A stretch of 7,389 nt of DNA, from positions 1 to 7,389 of the forward strand of contig JAGCYR010000002.1 of NCBI GenBank assembly GCA_017960705.1, in the 5' to 3' direction. Below, piece by piece: positions 1-6,423 of the stretch. The notes beneath the pieces were generated by a model. That model worked only from the letters and a program-made list of their open reading frames with translations. It ran no database searches and was not told the DNA's origin. The first letter of the stretch is position 1; each line of letters starts with the position of its first letter. The DNA comes from Clostridia bacterium (lineage in GTDB: Bacteria > Bacillota > Clostridia > Oscillospirales > CAG-272). The position numbers and the translations under genes were made by a program.

Positions 1-196
1 CCTCAATAATGGAGATGGCTTCGACCGTCGTTCTCATACCTTTATTCATATCATAGGAGGAAAGGCGGACGGAGTTCTCCCCGATCGTTTCGATCAGAAT
101 ACCCTCGATCGGAGTGATGGTGTTCTTGCTGGAAACGGTACTCATCGTGGGGACGAGTCCCTCAAGCAGCGCGGGTTTCGAAAAAATAACCTTCAT
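1..196 (-). CDS. dnaN: DNA polymerase III beta subunit (sliding clamp), N-terminal part
   Basis: The ring-shaped clamp encircles DNA and tethers the replicative polymerase. Only the first 65 codons are inside the window; the gene runs off the left edge. The translation begins MKVIFSKPALLEGL, then VSSKNTITPIEGILIE (residues 21-36) and SSYDMNKGMRTTVEA (46-60). This matches the family pattern of an N-terminal helix, 'V..K.T.PIL.G.L.E' and 'T.D...G....V'. It is the start of clamp domain 1 of three. The ATG at 196-194 is chosen because AAAGGA (203-208 in plus coordinates) lies 6 nt upstream and the N-terminus matches family length. Its position downstream of dnaA and oriC, on the same strand, is classical. 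I see no convincing promoter or terminator between dnaA and dnaN, so read-through from dnaA is possible. Confidence 0.93.
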   Translation of the reverse strand, partial: MKVIFSKPALLEGLVPTMSTVSSKNTITPIEGILIETIGENSVRLSSYDMNKGMRTTVEAISIIE

Positions 197-289
197 GGTC
201 GTTCCTTTCCGCCGGACGGTACCGGTCTTTGGTTTTGGTTTATCGGAAAATTTTTTTGGAAAACGGAAGATAAAGAAAAGAATAAGGGA

Positions 290-332
290 TTTCAGTAGGA
301 GTTGTAGTAGGGGCGGTTGAAACGGTGGATAA
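290..332 (-). promoter_or_regulatory. Probable basal origin unwinding module: DnaA box, G-rich cluster, DnaA-trios
   Basis: Reading toward dnaN, a DnaA box (324-332, minus strand TTATCCACC) is followed by a G-rich cluster (310-316 on the plus strand). Then come triplets which, read 3' to 5' on the plus strand from 310 to 290, are GAT GAT GTT GAG GAT GAC TTT. Three are perfect GAT and three more differ at one base. AT-rich DNA follows. In Bacillus subtilis the same order (box, GC cluster, 3'-GAT-5' repeats, AT-rich DNA) directs DnaA filament growth on one strand and duplex opening. The assignment rests on this similarity of layout. Confidence 0.6.
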
Positions 333-419
333 AACGGAAAGCGTTTACGGGACGGGCTGTCCGGTCCCTTTTTTCTGCACGGGAAGTCGGTGGATTGCGG
401 TTGATAAAAAAGGGAGAAA

Positions 420-484
420 AGTGGATAAAAAAGAAGGATCAGGGAGAGGAAAAATAAGGACTTTTATCCACCTTTTTCTCCACC
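420..484. promoter_or_regulatory. Inverted pair of DnaA boxes plus a tandem weaker box
   Basis: A minus-strand box (420-428, TTATCCACT) faces a plus-strand box (464-472, TTATCCACC). Together they contain a perfect 10-bp inverted repeat, GTGGATAAAA at 421-430 and TTTTATCCAC at 462-471. A third, one-mismatch site, TTCTCCACC (476-484, plus), follows the second box by 3 bp, in tandem. This arrangement fits cooperative DnaA loading at an origin. Confidence 0.75.
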
Positions 485-509
485 GGAAATCAACGTGGAA
501 ATCACGAGG

Positions 510-518
510 TTATCCACC
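510..518 (+). promoter_or_regulatory. DnaA box next to the dnaA stop codon
   Basis: The sequence is TTATCCACC, the same variant as the other strong boxes here. It differs from the E. coli consensus TTATCCACA only at the last base. It is the DnaA box closest to the 3' end of dnaA. Confidence 0.75.
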
Positions 519-547
519 GAAGAAAGTGGAGAGAAAAGGGCAGAGCT

Positions 548-1960
548 TCAGTTCTTGATTTCCTCCATCATCCCGTTGACGAACGCGGCGAATTCGGGAT
601 CCGACGCCATCGCGGAATCAACTTTTCTAAACGCCGCCATAATGGTCGCGTGATCTCTTTCAAAGATCTCGCCGAGCGTATTGAAGCTGACGTCGGAGAG
701 TTGACGGATCATGTAGATACAGATATGACGGGCGTTGACGAACTTCGCCGTCCTGTTCTTCGACCGGATATCCTCGACCGGGATATTCAGCCGTTTGGAG
801 ACCAGCGTGATGATCCGATCCACCGTCACGTCGACCGGTTCGTTTCCCGACAGGATATCGGAGATCGCGCGGCGGCAGAGATCGGTCGTGATGGGAGAGC
901 CGGTCAGTAAGCTGATGGCTGCGATCCTCTTAATGGAGCCCTCGATCTGACGGATGTTGTTCTGCAACTTGGTCGCCAGATATTCGACGACCTCTCCCGG
1001 GATCGAGATCTTCAGCTTCTCCGCCTTTTTATTGATGATGGCGGTGCGAAGCTCGAAGCTCGGCGGCTGAATGTCCGCAAGAAGTCCCCAAATGAAACGG
1101 GTGAGCAGACGGTCCTCCAGCGTTTTGATGTCCTTCGGCGGACGGTCGGAGGTCAGAATGATCTGTTTGCCGTTCTCGTAGAGCGCCGAGAAGGTATGGA
1201 AGAATTCCTCCTGGGTCGATTCCTTGCCGGCGATGAACTGCACGTCGTCGATCAGCAGCACGTCGGCGTTCCGATAATGCTGACGGAACTTATCCTGCGT
1301 ACCGTTCTGCAGACTGGCGATCAGCTCGATGGTGAACTCTTCGCTCTTTTTGTAAACGATCTTGCATTTCGGGTTGTGGCGCTTGATCTCGTTCGTCACC
1401 GCGAACAGCAGATGCGTTTTGCCGACGCCGCTCGGTCCGTAGATGAACAGAGGATTGTAGGTCGAAACGTCCATCTCGTCATTCTTGTCGGGGGAACCCG
1501 AGTAGAGCGCCACCGCGCGGCAGGCGGCGAGAGCGAACCGGTTGGATTCTCCCTCGATGAAGTTTTCAAACGTGTATTCGTCGACGATGGAAGAACTCTC
1601 GATCGCCTCTTCGGGGTCGATCTTCGCGGGTTCGGGATCGTCGGGCAAGATGGTTTTCTTGTTATTCGGTTCGGGACGGTCCTCGATCTCCGGGATGTGG
1701 AAGCCGTCTCGACCTTCGCGCGACTCGATGACGATCCGCACCTCAAACCCGACGACCTCTTTCAAGGCGTCCTTGATCGCTCCGGCGTGGCGCTTTTCAA
1801 TCAGATCCTGCTTGAAATTGCTATCGGTCGAAAACACGGCGACGTCCCCGTCGAGCGAGACCAGCTGCAAGCTCTTGAACCAGAGATCGTAGATGGTGGG
1901 CGTGAACTTGTTTTTCAGTTGTTCGAGAACCGAAGATTCAATATCTTTCAGCGTATCCAT
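548..1960 (-). CDS. dnaA: Chromosomal replication initiator protein DnaA
   Basis: DnaA is the AAA+ ATPase that binds DnaA boxes in oriC, oligomerises when ATP-bound, melts the origin and recruits the helicase. The 470-residue length is normal. Domain I (about 1-80) includes DLWFKSL (25-31). A variable acidic, proline-rich linker (about 81-125) is domain II. The AAA+ domain has Walker A GPSGVGKT (175-182), Walker B VLLIDDVQF (234-242), the arginine-containing RLLTRFIWGLLADIQPP (284-300) and a sensor II helix NNIRQIEGSIKRI (334-346). Domain IV (about 375-470) has KNRTAKFVNARHICIYMIRQL-type binding residues (401-421) and the DnaA signature around ERDHATIMAAFRKV (434-447). The ATG at 1960-1958 has AAAGGA 7 nt upstream. 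The stop is TGA. A strong promoter lies upstream, and a near-consensus DnaA box beside it suggests autoregulation. Confidence 0.98.
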   Translation of the reverse strand: MDTLKDIESSVLEQLKNKFTPTIYDLWFKSLQLVSLDGDVAVFSTDSNFKQDLIEKRHAGAIKDALKEVVGFEVRIVIESREGRDGFHIPEIEDRPEPNNKKTILPDDPEPAKIDPEEAIESSSIVDEYTFENFIEGESNRFALAACRAVALYSGSPDKNDEMDVSTYNPLFIYGPSGVGKTHLLFAVTNEIKRHNPKCKIVYKKSEEFTIELIASLQNGTQDKFRQHYRNADVLLIDDVQFIAGKESTQEEFFHTFSALYENGKQIILTSDRPPKDIKTLEDRLLTRFIWGLLADIQPPSFELRTAIINKKAEKLKISIPGEVVEYLATKLQNNIRQIEGSIKRIAAISLLTGSPITTDLCRRAISDILSGNEPVDVTVDRIITLVSKRLNIPVEDIRSKNRTAKFVNARHICIYMIRQLSDVSFNTLGEIFERDHATIMAAFRKVDSAMASDPEFAAFVNGMMEEIKN

Positions 1961-2043
1961 CGGGTCATCCTTTCCCTTCGGCAGACCTGCCGTCGTCTTC
2001 GCGCGTACTATAATTTATACTTAATTAAAAATGATTATATTTC

Positions 2044-2072
2044 ATTATACCATATACTTTTATTTTTTTCAA
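2044..2072 (-). promoter_or_regulatory. dnaA promoter (sigma-A type, extended -10)
   Basis: On the minus strand, -35 TTGAAA (2072-2067) and -10 TATAAT (2049-2044) are separated by exactly 17 bp. The TG of an extended -10 sits one base before TATAAT. Transcription would start near 2037, giving a 5' UTR of about 75 nt before the dnaA ATG. Confidence 0.85.
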
Positions 2073-2075
2073 CTA

Positions 2076-2084
2076 TGTGGAAAA
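2076..2084 (-). promoter_or_regulatory. DnaA box abutting the dnaA -35 element
   Basis: The minus strand reads TTTTCCACA, one mismatch from TTATCCACA. It ends 4 bp upstream of the -35 hexamer of the dnaA promoter. Its position suits DnaA feedback on its own transcription. A single box in AT-rich DNA could be chance, but it is the only near-consensus match in this 208-bp region. Confidence 0.55.
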
Positions 2085-2118
2085 CTTTTTTGAAATTTTT
2101 ATCACACGAAAAAGCTTG

Positions 2119-2147
2119 TTGCAAAACCGATAAAAGAATGATATAAT
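2119..2147 (+). promoter_or_regulatory. Promoter for the glycosyltransferase gene
   Basis: On the plus strand, -35 TTGCAA (2119-2124) and -10 TATAAT (2142-2147) are 17 bp apart. The predicted start near 2154 coincides with the ribosome binding site GGAGGA (2155-2160), so the leader would be only about 15 nt. The promoter is divergent from that of dnaA; the two -35 hexamers are 46 bp apart (2073-2118). Confidence 0.8.
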
Positions 2148-2168
2148 GGGCGTCGGAGGACGTTTATC

Positions 2169-2894
2169 ATGAAAATCACGCTGGTTATCCCGCTCTACAA
2201 CGAAGAACTGATCCTGAACGAGACCGTAAACGCCGTCCGGGACTATATGAAATCTACTTTTCCCGACGATCACGAAGTCATTTTCGTCGACGACGGCTCG
2301 ACCGACGGTTCAAAAGAGATCCTGGACGAGGTCTGTTCCGACGCCGTCCGATATATTTCCTATCAGCCCAACCGCGGCAAGGGGTACGCCGTCCGGCAGG
2401 GAATGCTGGAAGGGAAGGGTGATCTGATCGTCTTCACCGACTGCGATCTCGCCTACGGTCTGGACGTGATCTCCGAAATGATATCGGCATTCGACGAGCA
2501 CCCGGAATACGACGCGGTGGTGGGATCGCGCGTCAAACACCCCGAAGGGTACGCCGGCTATAACTTTTTCCGCAAGTTCGTTTCAAAGACCTATCTCCGG
2601 CTGCTCCGGTTCTGGGGCGGTCTGTCGCTCTCCGACTCGCAGACCGGGATCAAAGGGTTCCGTCATGACGCGGCGAAGAAGATATTTGCCCTCTGCGAGG
2701 TCGACCGATTCGCCTTCGATTACGAGGCGATCAAGATCGGTCAGAAGTGCGGATACAGGTTCGGCGAGCTGCCCGTGAAGATCGTGAATAACCGCCCGTC
2801 CACCATCCGTTTCTTCCGCGATACCCGCCGCATGCTCCGCGACGTCGGCAGAGCGAAGAAACGGATCAAAAAGCTCAAAATCACCGAAGAATAA
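2169..2894 (+). CDS. GT2-family glycosyltransferase, dolichyl-phosphate glucosyltransferase (ALG5/DPG synthase) type
   Basis: This enzyme probably transfers a sugar from a nucleotide-sugar donor to a polyprenyl-phosphate lipid at the inner face of the membrane. The 241-residue protein is a single GT-A domain without membrane segments. Motifs in order are VIPLYNEE (6-13), nucleotide-binding VDDGSTDGS (40-48), RGKGYAVRQGM (69-79), the DxD metal motif as DCD (91-93), SDSQTGIKGF (155-164) and FDYEAIKIGQKCGY (183-196). The C-terminal RFFRDTRRMLRD (214-225) is basic, as in ALG5-like enzymes that dock on lipid phosphates. The ATG follows GGAGGA by 8 nt and its own near-consensus promoter. It is monocistronic: it diverges from dnaA and converges on the GH106 gene. 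Members of this family also modify teichoic acids and cell-wall polymers, so the acceptor and sugar cannot be named. Confidence 0.88.
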   Translation: MKITLVIPLYNEELILNETVNAVRDYMKSTFPDDHEVIFVDDGSTDGSKEILDEVCSDAVRYISYQPNRGKGYAVRQGMLEGKGDLIVFTDCDLAYGLDVISEMISAFDEHPEYDAVVGSRVKHPEGYAGYNFFRKFVSKTYLRLLRFWGGLSLSDSQTGIKGFRHDAAKKIFALCEVDRFAFDYEAIKIGQKCGYRFGELPVKIVNNRPSTIRFFRDTRRMLRDVGRAKKRIKKLKITEE

Positions 2895-2923
2895 AGGGTT
2901 TTTACAACCCACCCCCCGAAAAA

Positions 2924-3042
2924 AATGATGTGTTGCGCGGGGCGCAACAATGACGTACCCCTTCGGGGTAATGATGAGGGCGGGATCGCGTCCGCGGTCC
3001 CGCCCAATGATGTGCCTCGCGGGGACCCCTGCCCCTGCGGGC
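2924..3042. repeat. Chain of four stem-loops, each led by AATGA(T/C)G
   Basis: The motif AATGATG or AATGACG occurs at 2924-2930, 2949-2955, 2970-2976 and 3006-3012, and each copy is followed by a hairpin of different sequence. Hairpin 1 (2931-2949) has an 8-bp stem and GGG loop. Hairpin 2 (2956-2970) is TACCCC/GGGGTA with a TTC loop. Hairpin 3 (2978-3005) has a 12-bp stem with one G-T wobble and loop GTCC. Hairpin 4 (3014-3042) is imperfect: GCC/GGC, CGC/GCG and GGGG/CCCC with single-base bulges. The motifs of units 2 and 3 begin on the last base of the preceding stem. There is no U-tract, so these are not ordinary terminators. The chain lies within the 3' UTR of the glycosyltransferase if transcribed on the plus strand. 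It looks like a dispersed extragenic repeat or structured RNA element; its function is unknown. Confidence 0.8.
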
Positions 3043-3116
3043 GTGGAAGTACCAAAGGCAATCCGTTATCTTAAACAAAAGCAAGAAGGATCAAACAGTT
3101 TCGTCTATAGAACCGC

Positions 3117-3150
3117 AAAACGGCGAGAGTCCGAAGGGGCTCGCCGTTTT
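3117..3150. terminator. Bidirectional rho-independent terminator between convergent genes
   Basis: AAAACGGCGAG (3117-3127) and its complement CTCGCCGTTTT (3140-3150) form an 11-bp stem around a 12-base loop. A T-run ends the stem on both strands. It can stop the glycosyltransferase transcript from the left and the ymdB-GH106 transcript from the right. Confidence 0.8.
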
Positions 3151-3260
3151 GGTGTATCATTATTTATAGAGTTCTTTGCCAAGCTTTCAACACCGCGCCC
3201 GCGCGTGGGATGCGGGAGCGCCCGAAAGAAAGCGGAAATCCCCCGTCAATCTATTCCGGC

Positions 3261-3277
3261 GTCCGTTGCAGACGGAC
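3261..3277 (-). other. Small hairpin just after the GH106 stop codon
   Basis: GTCCGT (3261-3266) pairs with ACGGAC (3272-3277) around a 5-base loop, 7 bp beyond the TAA of the GH106 gene. No T-tract follows, so it is more likely a 3'-end stabilising hairpin than a terminator, or it is chance. Another imperfect GC-rich hairpin lies at 3195-3221. I see no gene in the rest of 3043-3284. Confidence 0.35.
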
Positions 3278-3284
3278 CGAAGCG

Positions 3285-6200
3285 TTACTTACCTTCTTCG
3301 GTCAATATAGGTTTGGTCAGGATACCTTCTTTGGAGAGCCGATAAGAGTCGGTCCACTTATCGTCGCCGCTCCGCCAAGCGGAGGGAGTGACGGCGTGCT
3401 TCTCGTCGGCGTTATGAAGGGGACCGAACCCGTTCTGGCGGGACACGAAGAGCGAGAGCGTGAGGGTATGCTTTCCTGCTTTCGGTGCGCCGAGCGGGAG
3501 ACGGTAGGGGGAATACACGATCCGACCGACGTCGTCGCCGTCTAGCTTCACCGTGACCAGCGCCCCGCGGTAGTGGGGGACCGAGAGGACCAGCTCGCCG
3601 CCGTTTGAGTCAAACGGGATCTCGTAGCGGAACACGCCCGAATAGAACGGGAACCCGATCCGGGTAATATCGTCGAACCCGACGGGACCCGGCTTCCCGA
3701 TCAGTTTTGCTTCCTGTCCGTTGACCGAAACGCCGAAGTCCCCGAGCAGATAGATCCGCTCAAGAGACACCCGCTTCGCGTAGGGGAGCGTGACAAGCAG
3801 CGTATTGACTCCGCGTTTCACGCCGGGCAGATCGACGCATTGAATGCACCGATCCACGTAAAACCCCTCGGGATTCCGGTCGATCGGGGCACCGTTCCAC
3901 TCGATCGTCGCAACCTCCGCGTCCTCCAGCGCCAACTTCACGCTAGGGAGCTCGACGTCAGAGAGAACCGTATAGCGGAGCGTTACGATATGCTGCGGGA
4001 TCTCCGGCGGCAATACCCACGGCTGCGCCGACGAGCCCAGCGCGTCCCAGCGATCCCCCTTCAGCCAGCCCAGCTCCCGGCGGAGCAGGGTGTCGATCCG
4101 GAGGATCTCGGTCTTCGGTTTGAACGCGCCCCGGTCAAGGGAGTATTCCGCGTAGTCGAGCAGAAGCGCGTTCGGCTCCGCCGTCCCGTACGGAACGAGA
4201 TCGGGGAGAGCGAGAACGGCGGGCTTGGCTTTTTGGGGGGCGGCGGCGGGCTTCAATTCTGCGGCATCGGGAGCGGGGGAGAGTTTCACCAGCAGACTGT
4301 CGTGGTCGTAGAAGCGGCGGGTAAAGACGGTTCTGTCGCCGACGACCGTATAGGGGAGCGGGGAGATCCCGCCGGTCAGGGTGTCGTAGAGGGTCGGGCG
4401 GAATTTGCCTTTGACAGTTACCGTCACGTCGCTATACGAGGCGACGTCCTTGTTGTAGGGGTCTCTGCCCTGCGAGAGAAAGAGCCAGCGGTCGTCCCCG
4501 TCTTGGCGGTATTGGGTGATCAGCCGATCCGAGAGCGACCCGGAGGCGTCGCGGAGCTCGATCTCGCGCACGGGCTCCAGAGCGGAGAGCAGATCGAAGC
4601 GCTCGAAGGGGAGGATCTCGGACGATTCCCACAGTTTCTTTCCGCGGTCGGAGGGGACGGCGTTTTCGTAGAGCGGGGCTTCGCCGAGGAAGAGCAGGCG
4701 GCCGCCGTTCTTTCGGAAGGTTTCGAGCCGTTCAAGCGTAGTCGAGCGCAGGGTCTCGCAGCCCGGGACGATCACGACGTCGTAGCGCATCTCCCCGACG
4801 GGGAGCGGGGCGTCGGGCGCGGGGCAGAGCGAGGGCAGAAGAGACTCGGAGATGAAGTCGAAGTCCACCGCTCCGAAGAGCAGCCAATCGGTAAGCGACG
4901 AGAAGCGCTTTTCGAGCTTGTCGCGGATCGCCGCCGTCTGTTCGGCGGGTCCCCAGTGGAGCCAGTAGCTCTCGACGGGGTGGATCACGCCGACCCGGAC
5001 GATCGGTTTCCCGCGGGTGAGGGCGGTCGCGACGCGCGCGAAGTGGTCCTCGACGTAACGGTATTCGGTGTACCAGGGGGACTGATAGTTGATCGACGCG
5101 GGGTAGTCGCGCTTGGCTTCGCCCTTCATCGAGACCCAGGCGAGGTGCGGGACTCGGACGGTCACGCCGAGCGCCGCCTGCCAGTCCCCGTGCAGCTTGT
5201 GGCTGCGGAAATCGTAATCCCAGCCGGTCACGCCGTACAGTTCGCTTAACATTCCCTCGCGCCCGTACTGATGCACCGCGGACTGCGCCTGTTTCGCCGT
5301 GGTGAACTCGTGCCGGTCCTTGAGCATATCGATCCCGGGCAGCCCGAACGAACGGTAGGAGCGCATCGCCTCGCCGAGCGAGCAGGTCTGGCTCTTGAGC
5401 GACGGTTCGTTCATCATGTGCCCGGTCAGCTCCAGCCCGTTACGCTTGCACCACGCCCCGATCTGATCGGCGAACGCAGACGAGAAGCGCTCGGCGACGT
5501 GGTCGTGGTAGAGGTAGCGGATCCGCGAAACGCCGTCCGGCAGATCCCAGATCAGCTCGGGCAGATGATCGAGAAGAGAGACCCCGTAAGCGGCAAAGAA
5601 GGTGTCTTCGAGGTCGTCTGAGAAGGGGAGCAGCACGTCGTGGTCGCTTGTCGCGAAGGGCAGTACGGTCTTGCGCGTGAACTGCGGTTCGTCGGTGAAG
5701 ATCGCGGGGACGACGTTTCCGAAGGATTTGGAAAGCCGCCGGCGGTAGCTCTCGTGGGTCACCTCGATAAAGCGGGCGATCGCCGCAGGATCCAAGGTGT
5801 TCAGGTAGGTCTGGTTATTGAACCACGGGTTCTCGAGCGGCGTTTCGAGATAGGCGTAGCGGAGCAGCTCGTCCGGGGCGCCCGTTTCGTTCTCTTTCAG
5901 ACGGCGGTAGGAGCAAAGCTCGCCCTTTTCGTTCAGTTTGACGGCGTAGCGGGCGAGCAGTTTTCCGTTGCCGGCTCTTGCCGCCGCGGCGGACGAATCC
6001 GAAAGACCCTCGCCGCTCTCGTTCTCCCGATAGGGGGTTTTGGTGAAAAGGAGGGTGCGTTGGCGGTAACGCTCGTCCTTGGTGACGATGCCGCCCGCCG
6101 CGCCGGAGGGCCAGCGGTCCTCGTCGTAGAGCCAGGCGAGCATCCCCTCTTTTTCGGACTTGTCGACGCACGCCGTGATCAGGTCGAAGAACTCGTCGGA

Positions 6201-6404
6201 GAGATACGGCGTCTCAAGCCCCGTGCGGACGTGCATATGCGCGCCGCCGAAGCCCATCTCTTTCATCACGTCGATCTGCCGGAGCAACTCGTCTTTTTCC
6301 AGACGGCAGTTCCACGCCCAGAAGGGGGTGCCGCGGTACTCGCTCGTCGGGTCACGGAACAGTTCGGGAGAGAGCGTTTTCTCCCGATTCTTCTTATAGA
6401 GCAT
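3285..6404 (-). CDS. GH106-family glycoside hydrolase, putative alpha-L-rhamnosidase
   Basis: This is probably a cytoplasmic exo-enzyme that removes terminal alpha-L-rhamnose from plant-type oligosaccharides; the substrate is inferred from the family. The 1039-residue protein has no signal peptide or membrane segment. The N-terminal TIM-barrel region shows PFWAWN (27-32), GFGGAHMHVRTGLETPYL (51-68) and WLYDEDRWPSGAAGG (91-105), which are typical of this family. Candidate catalytic carboxylates sit in FTDEPQF (236-242), GHMMNEP (328-334) and SELYGVTGWDYDF (387-399). Residues 541-577 (YDVVIVPGCE... then GGRLLFLGEAPL) resemble the amidotransferase-like domain of clan A glycosidases. An Ala/Pro/Lys-rich linker lies at 711-734, and beta-sandwich modules follow (about 800-1020; YSGVFRYEIPF at 921-931). 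The ATG at 6404-6402 has GGAGGG 9 nt upstream. It begins 19 nt after the ymdB-like stop, so the two are co-transcribed and probably translationally coupled. Many GH106 sequences are uncharacterised, so specificity may differ. Confidence 0.85.
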   Translation of the reverse strand: MLYKKNREKTLSPELFRDPTSEYRGTPFWAWNCRLEKDELLRQIDVMKEMGFGGAHMHVRTGLETPYLSDEFFDLITACVDKSEKEGMLAWLYDEDRWPSGAAGGIVTKDERYRQRTLLFTKTPYRENESGEGLSDSSAAAARAGNGKLLARYAVKLNEKGELCSYRRLKENETGAPDELLRYAYLETPLENPWFNNQTYLNTLDPAAIARFIEVTHESYRRRLSKSFGNVVPAIFTDEPQFTRKTVLPFATSDHDVLLPFSDDLEDTFFAAYGVSLLDHLPELIWDLPDGVSRIRYLYHDHVAERFSSAFADQIGAWCKRNGLELTGHMMNEPSLKSQTCSLGEAMRSYRSFGLPGIDMLKDRHEFTTAKQAQSAVHQYGREGMLSELYGVTGWDYDFRSHKLHGDWQAALGVTVRVPHLAWVSMKGEAKRDYPASINYQSPWYTEYRYVEDHFARVATALTRGKPIVRVGVIHPVESYWLHWGPAEQTAAIRDKLEKRFSSLTDWLLFGAVDFDFISESLLPSLCPAPDAPLPVGEMRYDVVIVPGCETLRSTTLERLETFRKNGGRLLFLGEAPLYENAVPSDRGKKLWESSEILPFERFDLLSALEPVREIELRDASGSLSDRLITQYRQDGDDRWLFLSQGRDPYNKDVASYSDVTVTVKGKFRPTLYDTLTGGISPLPYTVVGDRTVFTRRFYDHDSLLVKLSPAPDAAELKPAAAPQKAKPAVLALPDLVPYGTAEPNALLLDYAEYSLDRGAFKPKTEILRIDTLLRRELGWLKGDRWDALGSSAQPWVLPPEIPQHIVTLRYTVLSDVELPSVKLALEDAEVATIEWNGAPIDRNPEGFYVDRCIQCVDLPGVKRGVNTLLVTLPYAKRVSLERIYLLGDFGVSVNGQEAKLIGKPGPVGFDDITRIGFPFYSGVFRYEIPFDSNGGELVLSVPHYRGALVTVKLDGDDVGRIVYSPYRLPLGAPKAGKHTLTLSLFVSRQNGFGPLHNADEKHAVTPSAWRSGDDKWTDSYRLSKEGILTKPILTEEGK

Positions 6405-6423
6405 CTTCCTTTACCCTCCGGGG

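Larger units (their letters stand above)
197..547. other. oriC: Chromosomal replication origin (oriC), dnaA-dnaN intergenic region
   Basis: This 351-bp stretch contains no credible gene; the short plus-strand ORFs here are low-complexity and lack family features. It holds strong DnaA boxes TTATCCAC(C/T) at 324-332 (minus), 420-428 (minus), 464-472 (plus) and 510-518 (plus). Weaker variants are TTCTCCACC at 476-484 (plus) and TTATCAACC at 399-407 (minus). Its dnaN-proximal end, about 237-292, is rich in A and T and is the best candidate for the DNA unwinding element. The location between dnaA and dnaN is the usual origin site in Bacillota. What is seen is the box cluster and context; origin function is inferred from that. 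Confidence 0.9.

Noticed and set aside
114..558. Two short plus-strand ORFs across dnaN and oriC
   Set aside because: They overlap the dnaN start and the DnaA boxes and give low-complexity Lys/Arg/Ser-rich peptides with no recognisable domain.
1196..2146. 316-codon plus-strand frame opposite dnaA
   Set aside because: It mirrors dnaA, has a biased composition and runs through the dnaA promoter; it is not a gene.
2924..3042. CRISPR array or transposon end
   Set aside because: The repeated unit is only 7 bases, the spacers are self-complementary hairpins, spacing is irregular, and no cas gene, transposase or target duplication is visible.
2902..3345. Short ORFs across the hairpin chain on both strands
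   Set aside because: Their coding impression comes from inverted repeats. The peptides are Pro/Arg/Gly-rich with no ribosome binding site or homology that I recognise.
3840..5249. 469-codon open frame on the plus strand opposite the GH106 gene, and a second one at 5640-6449
   Set aside because: Both are antisense shadows of a well-supported gene in GC-rich DNA. Their Arg/Glu/Gly/Val-rich translations match no family and lack ribosome binding sites.
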